NCBI RefSeq assembly: GCF_008806755.1
Contig: NZ_WAAU01000024.1
Location: forward strand, 1-64,000
Source: Tenacibaculum aiptasiae
GTDB lineage: Bacteria > Bacteroidota > Bacteroidia > Flavobacteriales > Flavobacteriaceae
DNA: 64,000 nucleotides
Direction: 5' to 3'
The position numbers and the translations under genes are program-made. This document shows positions 1 to 8,825 of the stretch, piece after piece (positions within the stretch are counted from its first letter, which is position 1; each line of letters opens with the position of its first letter). The notes beneath the pieces are model-generated. The model saw only the letters and a program-made list of their open reading frames with translations. It had not been told where the DNA came from and did no database searches.

Positions 1-564
1 GAAAACATTAGTCAATTAGAATTTTGGAACTTAAAAGGAACAAACAAAACAACAGTTACATTAACTTGGGATAGTCAAAGTGATATTACAGCTATAACTA
101 ACAACGTAGAAGAATTAAAAGTTGTTGGTTGGAGTAAAACTGAAAACAAATGGATGGATCTTGGAAGCAGTAATGTATCAGGTAACTTAACTTCCGGACA
201 AGTAACTTCTAACGAGTTTATCCCTAATGATTATGAAATCATCACTATAGGCGCTGGTGTAGCTAATGGAAAATTAGATGATGTAAACATCATATTCACT
301 CCTAATGGAGATAGCACTAACGAAACTTTAGTATTTGAAGGATTAGAGCAGTATAACAAAAGCGAATTAGAAATTTATAACAGATGGGGAAACCTTGTTT
401 ACAAAACAACTGATTATAAAAACGATTGGAATGGAAAGTCTTCTGGAAGAGCTACAGTAAATGCTAACGATGATTTACCAGTTGGAACTTACTTCTACAC
501 TTTAAAGTTTGGTAACGATACATTAAGTAAAACACAAAAAGGATGGGTATACATCCAAAGATAA
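1..564 (+). CDS. C-terminal part of a secreted T9SS cargo protein (gliding-motility-associated C-terminal domain)
   Basis: The reading frame is open from the first base of the window, so the start lies upstream and only about 187 residues are visible. The last 90 or so residues form a CHU_C/type-B sorting domain: a FTPNGD motif, then an IYNRWGN motif, then a W-N-G stretch, a PVGTYFY strand and the terminal KGWVYIQR. In Bacteroidota this domain directs export of large adhesins or enzymes through the type IX secretion system and their attachment at the cell surface. The upstream visible part looks like beta-sandwich repeat sequence. What the missing N-terminal part does cannot be told from here. 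Confidence 0.9.
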   Translation, partial: ENISQLEFWNLKGTNKTTVTLTWDSQSDITAITNNVEELKVVGWSKTENKWMDLGSSNVSGNLTSGQVTSNEFIPNDYEIITIGAGVANGKLDDVNIIFTPNGDSTNETLVFEGLEQYNKSELEIYNRWGNLVYKTTDYKNDWNGKSSGRATVNANDDLPVGTYFYTLKFGNDTLSKTQKGWVYIQR

Positions 565-573
565 AAACAAATG

Positions 574-605
574 CAACACTTAAGAGACAGCTCTCTTAGG
601 TGTTG
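574..605. terminator. Hairpin between convergent genes
   Basis: Inverted repeat with 14-base arms (574-587 and 592-605, one G-U type mismatch) and a four-base loop, sitting just after the T9SS cargo gene and covering the stop codon of the convergent DinB-like gene. There is no strong T-run on either side, so terminator function is only likely. Confidence 0.4.
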
Positions 606-1071
606 TTGGATTATAACCAAAATCAGGATCAGGTAGTTCTATATCTAATTGGTTAATAATAAAACCAATACTTGCAAAATGATGTATTGCATGACTATGA
701 GCTTGTGCCAAAGCACTCGCTAAAGTATAATTAGTAGTCACTTTACCTGTTCCCAAATCATCAGTAACAGAAATAATTTTATTAAAATCAGCAGGATTCA
801 ATGAATGTAATTGACAAATTACACTATTAAAATATTCAATACCCGCTGCTGTTTTTTCTTCCGCTAATTGATTACGCTCTCTATTAGAAAAATCCACACA
901 TTTACTATCTAAACCACTGAAAATGCACGCAAAAACATCTAAGATATGACGCATATTTGCTCCTATACTTGAATAGTAAGGAGGTACATTCTTATTACTA
1001 TATTGTTCATCGGTAATAGAATTTAATAACTTAACTCCTCTTTGTAAGTTTTTCTCAATTGCATCAATCAT
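580..1071 (-). CDS. DinB-like metal-binding four-helix protein
   Basis: 163 residues, the usual size for DinB/YfiT-like proteins. The pattern fits the superfamily: an early helix, a histidine in the MRHILD segment around residue 42, and a histidine cluster HSHAIHH near residue 127 that would complete a metal site. These proteins form a helical bundle; many are thiol-dependent S-transferases, but this one has no assigned substrate. It stands alone, convergent with the cargo gene. No signal peptide is visible, so it should be cytoplasmic. A second DinB family protein is encoded at 21314-21871. Confidence 0.7.
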   Translation of the reverse strand: MIDAIEKNLQRGVKLLNSITDEQYSNKNVPPYYSSIGANMRHILDVFACIFSGLDSKCVDFSNRERNQLAEEKTAAGIEYFNSVICQLHSLNPADFNKIISVTDDLGTGKVTTNYTLASALAQAHSHAIHHFASIGFIINQLDIELPDPDFGYNPTTPKRAVS

Positions 1072-1228
1072 TTGTTAATCTAAATTTTCAAGTGTGTCGT
1101 ATAAATATAGAGCTTTTTACAAGTACTCATAAAATATTTTTGTAAAATTTATCAAACAACTCATTATCAACTAAATAAAACTACATATTCCCTATTAAAA
1201 AGCTATTAGGATCAATTACTACTATTTT

Positions 1229-1245
1229 TTGGCACGCTCTTTGAA
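1229..1245 (+). promoter_or_regulatory. Sigma-54 (-24/-12)-like promoter
   Basis: The sequence TTGGCACGCTCTTTGAA matches the -24 element (TTGGCACG) with correct spacing to a TTGA -12 element (GG, ten bases, GA instead of GC). It lies about 65 bases upstream of the ATG at 1311 and points at that gene. The match at -24 is strong and at -12 partial. Confidence 0.6.
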
Positions 1246-1310
1246 AATTATACATCAAACGCGGAGGCCGAAAAGCGAACAGAGTAAGCATAACCCTAAA
1301 ATTAGCAATT

Positions 1311-2039
1311 ATGAGAACAGGGATACTTTTTTTATTAGCAATCATGTCATTAGCAACAGTAAACGCTAATAACACAAACAAATCAACTAGCAAAATTGGG
1401 GTTACAAATCGCTATGATGATGTAGTTACCTTCGTAGAAAGAGGGGTACAATTTCATGTATTTTTAAATGGTGATTTTGACTTTAACACTCACTATAAAA
1501 ACACTAGGTATGTAGACTATTATGGTAGACGCACTAGAGTAAACCGTGGTGTTAGAATTGAACGTGACTTCAAAGGTAGAGTAAGACGTGTAGGTAATAC
1601 TTTTATAAACTATGATAGCAGAGGAAATGTAAAACGAATTGGTAGTGTTTATATAAGGTATCGTTTTGGACAATTATCTAAAGTAGGTAATTTAACAATT
1701 AGATACGATCGTTGGGGAAATCCAAGATTTTATGGAAATGTAAAATTCGATGAGTACTGTGGAGATGACGTATATTATAATGACAACATAGATATAGATA
1801 TTAATATCGGAGGTGTTTTTGATTACGATGATGTATATTTCTATAAAAGAAATTTTAGAAGAAACTACCGTCAATTTAAAGAAGATAATGACTTCTATTA
1901 TTACAGAGCAGTACCAAATGCAAAAATCGGTAAGAGAAGTAGAATTATTAAAAGACGTAAACAAAGAAGAAATCACAATGACGATTTATACTTCAAAGCA
2001 ACTCCAGAACAAAAAGGGAAATCAAGAAGAAATAGATAA
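1311..2039 (+). CDS. Secreted basic repeat protein of unknown function
   Basis: 242 residues with an N-terminal signal peptide (hydrophobic residues 4-18, likely cleavage near ANA/N). Residues about 70-145 contain roughly four tandem copies of a 15-17-residue unit, with GNVKRIG, GQLSKVG and GNPRFYG at matching positions alternating with short I-x-Y-D strands, which suggests a beta-repeat solenoid or hairpin stack. A middle stretch is rich in D and Y (DYDDVYFY). The C-terminus is very basic (KIGKRSRIIKRRKQRR). I do not recognise the family. It is monocistronic, preceded by a sigma-54-like promoter and followed by a strong terminator. The export signal and charge suggest an envelope or surface role; that is inference. 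Confidence 0.75.
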   Translation: MRTGILFLLAIMSLATVNANNTNKSTSKIGVTNRYDDVVTFVERGVQFHVFLNGDFDFNTHYKNTRYVDYYGRRTRVNRGVRIERDFKGRVRRVGNTFINYDSRGNVKRIGSVYIRYRFGQLSKVGNLTIRYDRWGNPRFYGNVKFDEYCGDDVYYNDNIDIDINIGGVFDYDDVYFYKRNFRRNYRQFKEDNDFYYYRAVPNAKIGKRSRIIKRRKQRRNHNDDLYFKATPEQKGKSRRNR

Positions 2040-2040
2040 G

Positions 2041-2075
2041 AAAAAAGCCTCATCATTTGATGAGGCTTTTTTTAT
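2041..2075 (+). terminator. Rho-independent terminator
   Basis: A perfect stem (AAAAAAGCCTCATCA paired with TGATGAGGCTTTTTTT, short loop) directly after the secreted repeat protein. The A-rich left arm makes it bidirectional; it can also stop transcription coming from rny. Confidence 0.9.
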
Positions 2076-2090
2076 TGATTAAGCTATTAA

Positions 2091-3656
2091 TTATTTAGCA
2101 ACATTAACAGCTCTTGTTTCTCGTATTACAGTTACTTTAACTTGCCCTGGATACGTCATATCATTTTGAATTTTTTGCGAAATATTAAATGATAATTCAG
2201 CAGCTTTAGCATCGTTTACTTTAGCACTCTCAACCATAACTCTTAATTCACGTCCAGCTTGAATTGCATAAGCTTTTTGAACTCCATTAAATCCAAAAGC
2301 AATGTCTTCTAAATCTTTTAAACGTTGAATATAAGAATCTAATACTTGTCTACGAGCACCTGGTCTAGCTCCAGAAATAGCATCACATACTTGTACTATT
2401 GGCGATAATAAACTCTTCATTTCAATTTCATCGTGGTGCGCTCCAATTGCGTTACACACATCTGGCTTTTCACCATATTTCTCAGCCCATTGCATTCCTA
2501 ATAATGCGTGTGGCAATTCACTTTCTGTTTCTGGCACCTTACCAATATCGTGTAATAAACCAGCTCTTTTAGCAGCTTTAGCATTCAATCCCATCTCAGC
2601 AGCCATAATACCACAAAGGTTAGCTACTTCACGAGAGTGTTGTAATAAATTTTGCCCATAAGAAGAACGATATTTCATACGTCCTACAGTTTTAATTAAC
2701 TCAGGATGTAATCCGTGAATTCCTAAATCAATAACAGTACGTTTACCAACTTCTATGATTTCTTGACCAATTTGCTTCTCGGTCTTCTTTACAATTTCTT
2801 CAATTCTTGCTGGGTGAATTCTTCCATCAGTTACCAATTTATGCATTGATAAACGAGCAATTTCTCTACGAACTGGATCAAAACAAGATAAGATAATTGC
2901 TTCTGGTGTATCATCAACAATAATTTCAACTCCAGTAGCAGCTTCTAAGGCACGTATGTTACGTCCTTCTCTACCAATGATTCGCCCCTTAACATCATCA
3001 GATTCTAAGTTAAAAACAGACACACAGTTTTCTACAGCCTGTTCTACTCCTACTCTTTGAATAGTATTTAAAACAACTTTTCTAGCTTCTTGTTGAGCTG
3101 TCATTTTTGCCTCTTCTACAGTGTCTTGTACAAAAGACATTGCATCAGCTTTAGCTTCATCTTTTAACGAAGCTACTAATTCTGTTTTAGCATCTTCAGC
3201 AGACAAACCTGAGATTTGCTCTAGCATTTCTACATGACGCTTGTGAAGCTTATCTAATTCAGTTTCTTTTTTATCTAAAAAGTCTAATTTATAATCTAAA
3301 TCCCCTGCTTTTTTCTCAAGTGATTTATTTAATTTTTTATTCTTATCTAATTCTGAAGAAACTTGACTTTCTTTATCTCTTATTCTCTTTTCTACGTCAG
3401 AAACTTTCTTTTCTCTTGATAAAATTACCTTTTCGTGTTCAGATTTTAATTCTATAAACTTTTCTTTGGCTTGTAATATTTTATCCTTTTTTATTGCATC
3501 TGCTTCTACTCTTGCTTCTTTTACAATATTCTTAGCCTCTTTCTTAGTCTCTTGAATTAATTTATTAGCGTTAGATCTCTCTAACATTTTAGCAATAAAG
3601 AACCCTATTGCTACCCCTATAATCCCTGCTAATACAGGGAATAATATTCCTTCCAT
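2091..3656 (-). CDS. rny: Ribonuclease Y
   Basis: 521 residues, full length for the family. The order is classical: an N-terminal membrane anchor (residues about 3-22), a long charged coiled coil to about residue 150, a KH domain with [10 protein letters not shown] around residue 225, and an HD domain with LLHDIGK near residue 370. RNase Y is a membrane-tethered endoribonuclease that starts mRNA decay. It lies downstream of a 6S-like RNA and zapA on the same strand, the arrangement seen in Flavobacteria. Confidence 0.97.
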   Translation of the reverse strand: MEGILFPVLAGIIGVAIGFFIAKMLERSNANKLIQETKKEAKNIVKEARVEADAIKKDKILQAKEKFIELKSEHEKVILSREKKVSDVEKRIRDKESQVSSELDKNKKLNKSLEKKAGDLDYKLDFLDKKETELDKLHKRHVEMLEQISGLSAEDAKTELVASLKDEAKADAMSFVQDTVEEAKMTAQQEARKVVLNTIQRVGVEQAVENCVSVFNLESDDVKGRIIGREGRNIRALEAATGVEIIVDDTPEAIILSCFDPVRREIARLSMHKLVTDGRIHPARIEEIVKKTEKQIGQEIIEVGKRTVIDLGIHGLHPELIKTVGRMKYRSSYGQNLLQHSREVANLCGIMAAEMGLNAKAAKRAGLLHDIGKVPETESELPHALLGMQWAEKYGEKPDVCNAIGAHHDEIEMKSLLSPIVQVCDAISGARPGARRQVLDSYIQRLKDLEDIAFGFNGVQKAYAIQAGRELRVMVESAKVNDAKAAELSFNISQKIQNDMTYPGQVKVTVIRETRAVNVAK

Positions 3657-3675
3657 AATTTTGATTTGATTGTAT

Positions 3676-3837
3676 AAAAAAACCTACATTAATAGGGTTT
3701 TATAAACTCCAAAAAACAAGTTTAGGACTAACTGGCTTATCAAGGATCCGAATAAATCGGCATGCTTTACTAACCAAGACTCATCCTTTCTAAATAAATA
3801 GTGTTGAGTTTAACAAACAATGTACTAATGTAGGCAG
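3676..3837 (-). ncRNA. ssrS: 6S RNA, 6S-Flavo type
   Basis: The 210-base gap between zapA and rny holds a long-range closing stem: CCTACATTA at 3683-3691 pairs with TAATGTAGG at 3826-3834. Read on the minus strand, the stem ends in seven T residues, giving an intrinsic terminator that fixes the strand. The interior can form further imperfect pairings around a large bubble. The location next to zapA is conserved for 6S RNA in several bacterial groups, and a 6S-Flavo family is known in this class. 6S RNA binds the housekeeping RNA polymerase as a promoter mimic. The family call rests on position and outline, not on a covariance search. Confidence 0.75.
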
Positions 3838-3867
3838 TAATATTAAATTTATGTATTTTAAAGAACG

Positions 3868-4155
3868 TTATAAATGATCTTCTAACAACTTAGTCAATTC
3901 ATTTATTTTATGTAATACTTCGGTATTTTCTTTAGTATTTGTTAATGATACTATTTCTGCTTTAGACGCATACTGCAATGCACACATTGCCAACACATCT
4001 TGTTTATCTGCTACCGCATAATTTTGTTCAAACTTAGCAATCAATTCATTAATGTCTTTTGCAGCTTTACGCATTCCTTCCTCTTCATTTGTGTCTTTCA
4101 CACTTAACGGATACGTTCTACCAGCAATTACTACATTAACCTTTATTTTTGCCAT
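3868..4155 (-). CDS. zapA: Cell division protein ZapA
   Basis: 95 residues with the ZapA pattern: an N-terminal beta region (IKVNVVIAGRTYPLSV), a helix with EEGMRKAAKDIN, and a C-terminal coiled coil. ZapA cross-links FtsZ filaments at the division ring in the cytoplasm. It follows the small coiled-coil gene at 4168 by 12 bases and precedes 6S RNA and rny, supporting the assignment. Confidence 0.93.
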   Translation of the reverse strand: MAKIKVNVVIAGRTYPLSVKDTNEEEGMRKAAKDINELIAKFEQNYAVADKQDVLAMCALQYASKAEIVSLTNTKENTEVLHKINELTKLLEDHL

Positions 4156-4167
4156 GTAAAGAACTTT

Positions 4168-4458
4168 TTATGAATTCAAAAGAGTAATACATTTATCAAT
4201 CTCTCGAACTAAAGCATTTATTTTGAGTTTTGTTTCTCTCGTGTTTTCGTTACTACCTTCTATAGTTTTTGCAACTTTAAGCAATTTATATTCTTCATCT
4301 CTTGCTTTTAATTGTTGCTCTTTCTCTTCTAATAAAATATGTAACTTAGCATTATTTTGAAGCAGAACCTGATTTTCTTCTTTTAAAAATTCATAATAAG
4401 AAAGTAGTTTTTTTAACTTATCTTCCAGTAAATGAACTGCTTCTAAAGGGTTACTCAT
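4168..4458 (-). CDS. Small coiled-coil protein upstream of zapA
   Basis: 96 residues, almost wholly helical with heptad-like Leu spacing (HLLEDKLKKLLSYYEFLKEE, then LLQNNAKLHILLEEKEQQL). It is in the same transcription unit as zapA, 12 bases upstream. By position and shape it could be a partner of ZapA in the division apparatus (ZapB-like), but there is no diagnostic motif, so the function is inferred. Confidence 0.8.
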   Translation of the reverse strand: MSNPLEAVHLLEDKLKKLLSYYEFLKEENQVLLQNNAKLHILLEEKEQQLKARDEEYKLLKVAKTIEGSNENTRETKLKINALVREIDKCITLLNS

Positions 4459-4605
4459 TTAATTTTTAGAATAAAACTATATCTACAAAGTTATTAATAT
4501 AGATTTTAAATCGCAACTCTTTTGCTATATTTTACTAAAACACTAGTAATTAAGCGTCTAACTCTTTGATATTATTTTAGTATTTTTGTTTAAAACTGTT
4601 ATCAT

Positions 4606-6306
4606 TTGAAATTTATTTTCTCTTTCTTTTTAAGCTTCGTTTTTTGTTTTAGCTACGCGCAAAAACAATATCCAAAAAACTATTTTTCAGCACCTTTGAA
4701 AATTCCTATTGTACTTTCTGGTACTTTTGGTGAATTAAGAAGTAATCACTTTCATTCTGGAATTGATATTAAAACTCAAGGCAAACAAGGAATTCCAATA
4801 TATGCTCCTGCCGATGGATATGTATCTCGTATCAAAGTAAAGCAATATGGTTATGGTAAAGCCTTATATGTAAAACACCCAAATGGTTATACTACTGTAT
4901 ATGGGCATCTTAAAAAATATGCACCAAAAATTCAGAAGTATGTAAAAGCTATACAGTACAAAAAAGAAAACTATAACACTGGAAACCTTTTTCCTAAACC
5001 AGAAAAATTTCCTGTAAAAAAAGGAGATATCATAGGTTATACTGGTGATACAGGAAGTTCTGGAGGACCTCATTTACATTATGAGATAAGAAATACAAAG
5101 ACCGAACACATTATCAACCCAATGCATTTTGGTTTAACTGTGGCCGACGATAAAAGTCCAAGTATCAAAAAATTAATCGCCTATCCGCTTAATGATAATT
5201 CTCGTATTAATAATTCATCATTAAAAACTCTCATATCGTTTAAAAGTATAGGAGACAATAAATTCATCAGTGAAAATATTAATGCCAGCGGTGTAATTGG
5301 TTTTGGAATTAGTGTTTTTGACAGATTAAATGGGGCCTTAAATAAAAACGGTATTTATAGTTTAGAAATGAAAGTAAATGGTAGTAGAGTTTATTACCAC
5401 GATGTTGAAACTTTTTCTTTTGCTGAAAGTAAATATATCAACTTACTAATAGATTATGAACACTACAAAACCTATAAGAATAGAGTTCAAAAAACTCATA
5501 AGGTAGAAGCTAACAGATTAAACCTTTATGAAGACTTAGTAAACAATGGTAAAATAAATATCGAAAAAGGAGCTAGTTACAATATTGAGATTATTGCCAA
5601 AGATTTTAAAAACAATACATCTTCGTTAACTATTCCAGTAAAAGGAGTAGAAAGTAATTTAGTTTTCATACGAAAAGATACTACTAATTACAAAGTAATA
5701 GCCAAAGACTTTAATAAATTCACGCATAAAAACATAACTATAGCTTTTCCTAAAAATACATTCTATGAAGATTGCTTCATTGATTTTTCTTTAGATAACG
5801 GAATTGCTAAAATTCATAACCCAACCATTCCTCTTGACAAAAGATATACATTAACATTTGAAACATCATTTTTAAATGAAGAACAAAAGCAACATGTATA
5901 TATTGCAAATGTTACCAATCCAAAATATCCAAGATACGTTTCAACTAGAAAAAGAATAGATAAGGTATTTACCACCACCAAAGTATTAGGTGATTATACG
6001 TTATTATTCGATAAAGTAAAACCAACCATCCAATCCTATAATTTTAAAGATGGACAATGGATTTCTAAAAACAAAACTTTAAAATTAAGAATAAAAGATC
6101 GCGAATCTGGAATAAAAAATTATCGCGCAACTATAGATGGTAAGTGGGTTTTAATGGAATACAACCATAAAAAAGGCATTCTTACTTACGATTTTTCCGA
6201 TAAAAAGTTGGTAGGTAGCAAACATCTTTTTAAACTTGTAGTATCTGATAATGTGGGAAATACTAAAACTTTTTCCGCTACATTTTTCAAAAAAAATAAA
6301 TTATAA
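4606..6306 (+). CDS. Secreted M23-family metallopeptidase
   Basis: 566 residues starting at TTG, which places the signal peptide correctly (hydrophobic residues 3-17, cleavage near SYA/Q). The LytM/M23 zinc site is complete: HSGID at residues 50-54 and HLHYE at 156-160. The family cleaves peptide cross-links of peptidoglycan or other Gly-rich peptides in the periplasm. The remaining 400 residues are an unassigned beta-rich extension, long for a simple lysostaphin-type enzyme. It is five bases upstream of a TonB-dependent receptor gene, so the two are probably co-transcribed. Confidence 0.9.
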   Translation: MKFIFSFFLSFVFCFSYAQKQYPKNYFSAPLKIPIVLSGTFGELRSNHFHSGIDIKTQGKQGIPIYAPADGYVSRIKVKQYGYGKALYVKHPNGYTTVYGHLKKYAPKIQKYVKAIQYKKENYNTGNLFPKPEKFPVKKGDIIGYTGDTGSSGGPHLHYEIRNTKTEHIINPMHFGLTVADDKSPSIKKLIAYPLNDNSRINNSSLKTLISFKSIGDNKFISENINASGVIGFGISVFDRLNGALNKNGIYSLEMKVNGSRVYYHDVETFSFAESKYINLLIDYEHYKTYKNRVQKTHKVEANRLNLYEDLVNNGKINIEKGASYNIEIIAKDFKNNTSSLTIPVKGVESNLVFIRKDTTNYKVIAKDFNKFTHKNITIAFPKNTFYEDCFIDFSLDNGIAKIHNPTIPLDKRYTLTFETSFLNEEQKQHVYIANVTNPKYPRYVSTRKRIDKVFTTTKVLGDYTLLFDKVKPTIQSYNFKDGQWISKNKTLKLRIKDRESGIKNYRATIDGKWVLMEYNHKKGILTYDFSDKKLVGSKHLFKLVVSDNVGNTKTFSATFFKKNKL

Positions 6307-6311
6307 AACCC

Positions 6312-8756
6312 TTGAGAAAACTACTTTTATTACTACTGTTCCCTTCATTAGTTTTTGCACAAAAAACAGTGATTGTAAAAGGAAAAATTACAAACAAATA
6401 TAACATACCCATTGAAGGAGTAGCAATTTCCTACTTATCAAAAGGTACAACTACTAAAGCTGATGGTACTTATCATTTTACCATTCCTATGCGAAAAACG
6501 GTTGCGGTAACTTTTAGCCATGTATCGTATAAATCAGTTGTAAAAAAGTTTACCTCAAGAGGTCGAAAAGTTTTTAACTACTCCCCTACTTTAAACTTCA
6601 AATCTCAAGAATTAGAAGAAGTAGTTATAAAAAATCTAAAAAAAGAAGCTCAAGGAATTACTAAAATAGAAGCAAAAAAAGCAACGACTATTTTAGGTGC
6701 CAATGCTGGAGTAGAAAATATTTTAATGACACTTCCTGGGGTTAGCAATAACAATGAACTAAGTACCCAATACAATGTTCGTGGAGGAAACTTTGACGAA
6801 AACCTAGTATATGTAAATGGAATTGAAGTATACCGTCCTTTTTTAATTCGTTCAGGACAACAAGAAGGATTGAGTTTTATAAATCCGCATTTAGTACAAA
6901 ATATTAATTTTTCGGCAGGAGGTTTCCAAGCAAAATATGGCGATAGACTTTCTTCTGTCTTAGACATTACTTATAGAAAACCTAAAGATTTTGCGGCCAA
7001 ATTAGACTTAAGCTTATTAGGAGGAAGTTTTTCTATTGAAGACACTTTTCTAAACAATAAACTAAGTGCAATTGTGGGTGTTCGTTATAGAGACAATAGC
7101 TTATTTGTAAATAGTAAACAGGTAGAAGTTAATTTTAGACCTCGTTTTACAGATGTACAAACTTTTTTATCGTACAAAGCTACAGATAAACTTACCTTAA
7201 ATTTATTAAGTAACTTCTCCTTAAACGATTATAACTACAAACCTTTAACGAGAAAAACTCGTTTTGGTACCCTTGCCAATCCTTTAGAGTTGATTGTTTT
7301 TTATCAAGGACAAGAAATAGATCAGTTTAAAACACTTTTCGGAGCTTTTTCTGCGGAATATCAAGCCAACGAAAACTTAAAAATTACAGGAACAGTTTCT
7401 TCATTTAACACCCAAGAAGAAGAACATTTCGATATTGCTGCTTCCTATAACTTAGGTGAAGTTGATAGTAATATTGGTTCTGAAAGTTTTGGCGAAGTAC
7501 AATTTTCTCAAGGAATAGGATCACAAATCAATCATGCTCGTAACGATTTAGACGCGTTAATTAGTAATGTTCAACTTAGAGCAACGCTAAAAGATGGAAA
7601 AAATGAATGGAGAGCGGGAATAAAATATCAAACAGAAAACATTAAAGATCGTATACGTGAATGGGAAGTAATCGACTCTTTAGGGTTTTCGGTACGCCCA
7701 CCTCATCATACAGGAAATAATCAACCTTACCAACCTTTTACTGGACCTATTGAACCTTTTAGAAATGTTAGTGCAGAAAACGAAGTAGATATTAATCGTT
7801 TCTCAGGATTTGTTCAATTTAGTAGAAAAACAAACTGGGGCGATCATCAGGTTTGGATGAATATTGGTGTGAGGGGACAAACTTGGAAAGTAAAAACTGC
7901 AACAAGTAGTAGTGATAATCAATTTATTTTTAGTCCAAGAGCACAATTTGCTATAAAACCAGATTGGGAAAAAGACATGCTTTTTAGAATTTCAGGAGGA
8001 TGGTATTCTCAACCTCCTTTTTATAAAGAACTACGTGGTTACGATGGGCAAATAAATCCGAATGTAAAAGCTCAAAAGTCTATCCACCTTGTTGCGGGTA
8101 ATGACTATAGTTTTATACTGTGGGAACGTCCATTTAAACTAACTACAGAATTATATTATAAAGACTTGTCTGATGTTAATGCTTATTCTGTAGACAATGT
8201 TCGTATCCGATATCGTGCCGATAATGTTACTAATGCCTATGCTTATGGTTTAGACATACGCTTAAATGGTGAATTTGTTCCTGGTAATGATAGCTGGGTA
8301 AGTTTTGGGTATTTAAAAACAGAAGAAAACATTAATAATAGAGGTTATATTGCAAGACCTACCGATCAACGTTTAAAATTTGGTGCTTTATTTCAAGATT
8401 ACGTACCTAATTTACCAGATTTAAAAGCGCATTTAAATATTGTTTACAATACAGGATTGCCTGGTGGGGCTCCTGCCTATGCTGATGTTTATCAATATCA
8501 AACTAGATTAGACGATTATAAACGTGCAGATGTTGGTATTTCTTATGTATTTGCTGATGCTAATAAACAACACAAAACTGGTTTTTTAAAGAATTTCAAA
8601 GAGTTTACTGCTGGTTTAGAATTATTTAATGTATTTGATATACGTAATTCAATTACCAATACATGGGTTAGAGATGCTTATAGTAAAGCACAATACGGAA
8701 TCCCTAATTTTATGACTGGTAGAGTTTTGAATTTTAGAGTAGGAATGCAATTTTAA
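6312..8756 (+). CDS. TonB-dependent outer-membrane receptor with carboxypeptidase-like N-domain
   Basis: 814 residues with a TTG start directly before a good signal peptide (LLLLLLFPSLVFA/Q). Residues about 20-105 form a CarboxypepD_reg-like beta domain (VKGKITN...GVAISY...TKADGTY), followed by the plug (YNVRGGNFDENLVYVNGIEV) and a 22-strand type barrel ending in the aromatic FRVGMQF. It imports an unknown substrate across the outer membrane using TonB energy. No SusD partner is adjacent, so it is not a SusC-type system. Coupled to the M23 peptidase gene. Confidence 0.93.
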   Translation: MRKLLLLLLFPSLVFAQKTVIVKGKITNKYNIPIEGVAISYLSKGTTTKADGTYHFTIPMRKTVAVTFSHVSYKSVVKKFTSRGRKVFNYSPTLNFKSQELEEVVIKNLKKEAQGITKIEAKKATTILGANAGVENILMTLPGVSNNNELSTQYNVRGGNFDENLVYVNGIEVYRPFLIRSGQQEGLSFINPHLVQNINFSAGGFQAKYGDRLSSVLDITYRKPKDFAAKLDLSLLGGSFSIEDTFLNNKLSAIVGVRYRDNSLFVNSKQVEVNFRPRFTDVQTFLSYKATDKLTLNLLSNFSLNDYNYKPLTRKTRFGTLANPLELIVFYQGQEIDQFKTLFGAFSAEYQANENLKITGTVSSFNTQEEEHFDIAASYNLGEVDSNIGSESFGEVQFSQGIGSQINHARNDLDALISNVQLRATLKDGKNEWRAGIKYQTENIKDRIREWEVIDSLGFSVRPPHHTGNNQPYQPFTGPIEPFRNVSAENEVDINRFSGFVQFSRKTNWGDHQVWMNIGVRGQTWKVKTATSSSDNQFIFSPRAQFAIKPDWEKDMLFRISGGWYSQPPFYKELRGYDGQINPNVKAQKSIHLVAGNDYSFILWERPFKLTTELYYKDLSDVNAYSVDNVRIRYRADNVTNAYAYGLDIRLNGEFVPGNDSWVSFGYLKTEENINNRGYIARPTDQRLKFGALFQDYVPNLPDLKAHLNIVYNTGLPGGAPAYADVYQYQTRLDDYKRADVGISYVFADANKQHKTGFLKNFKEFTAGLELFNVFDIRNSITNTWVRDAYSKAQYGIPNFMTGRVLNFRVGMQF

Positions 8757-8825
8757 GTTTCTCTTTATTAGTCAAACTAGATAAATAATAAGGAATAAAG
8801 TTCCTCATAAAAAATTGCTCTGAAT

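Noticed and set aside
1692..1976. Minus-strand open frame inside the secreted repeat protein
   Set aside because: Hydrophobic mirror of a low-complexity Asp/Tyr-rich region; no start context and opposite to a gene with a good signal peptide and terminator.
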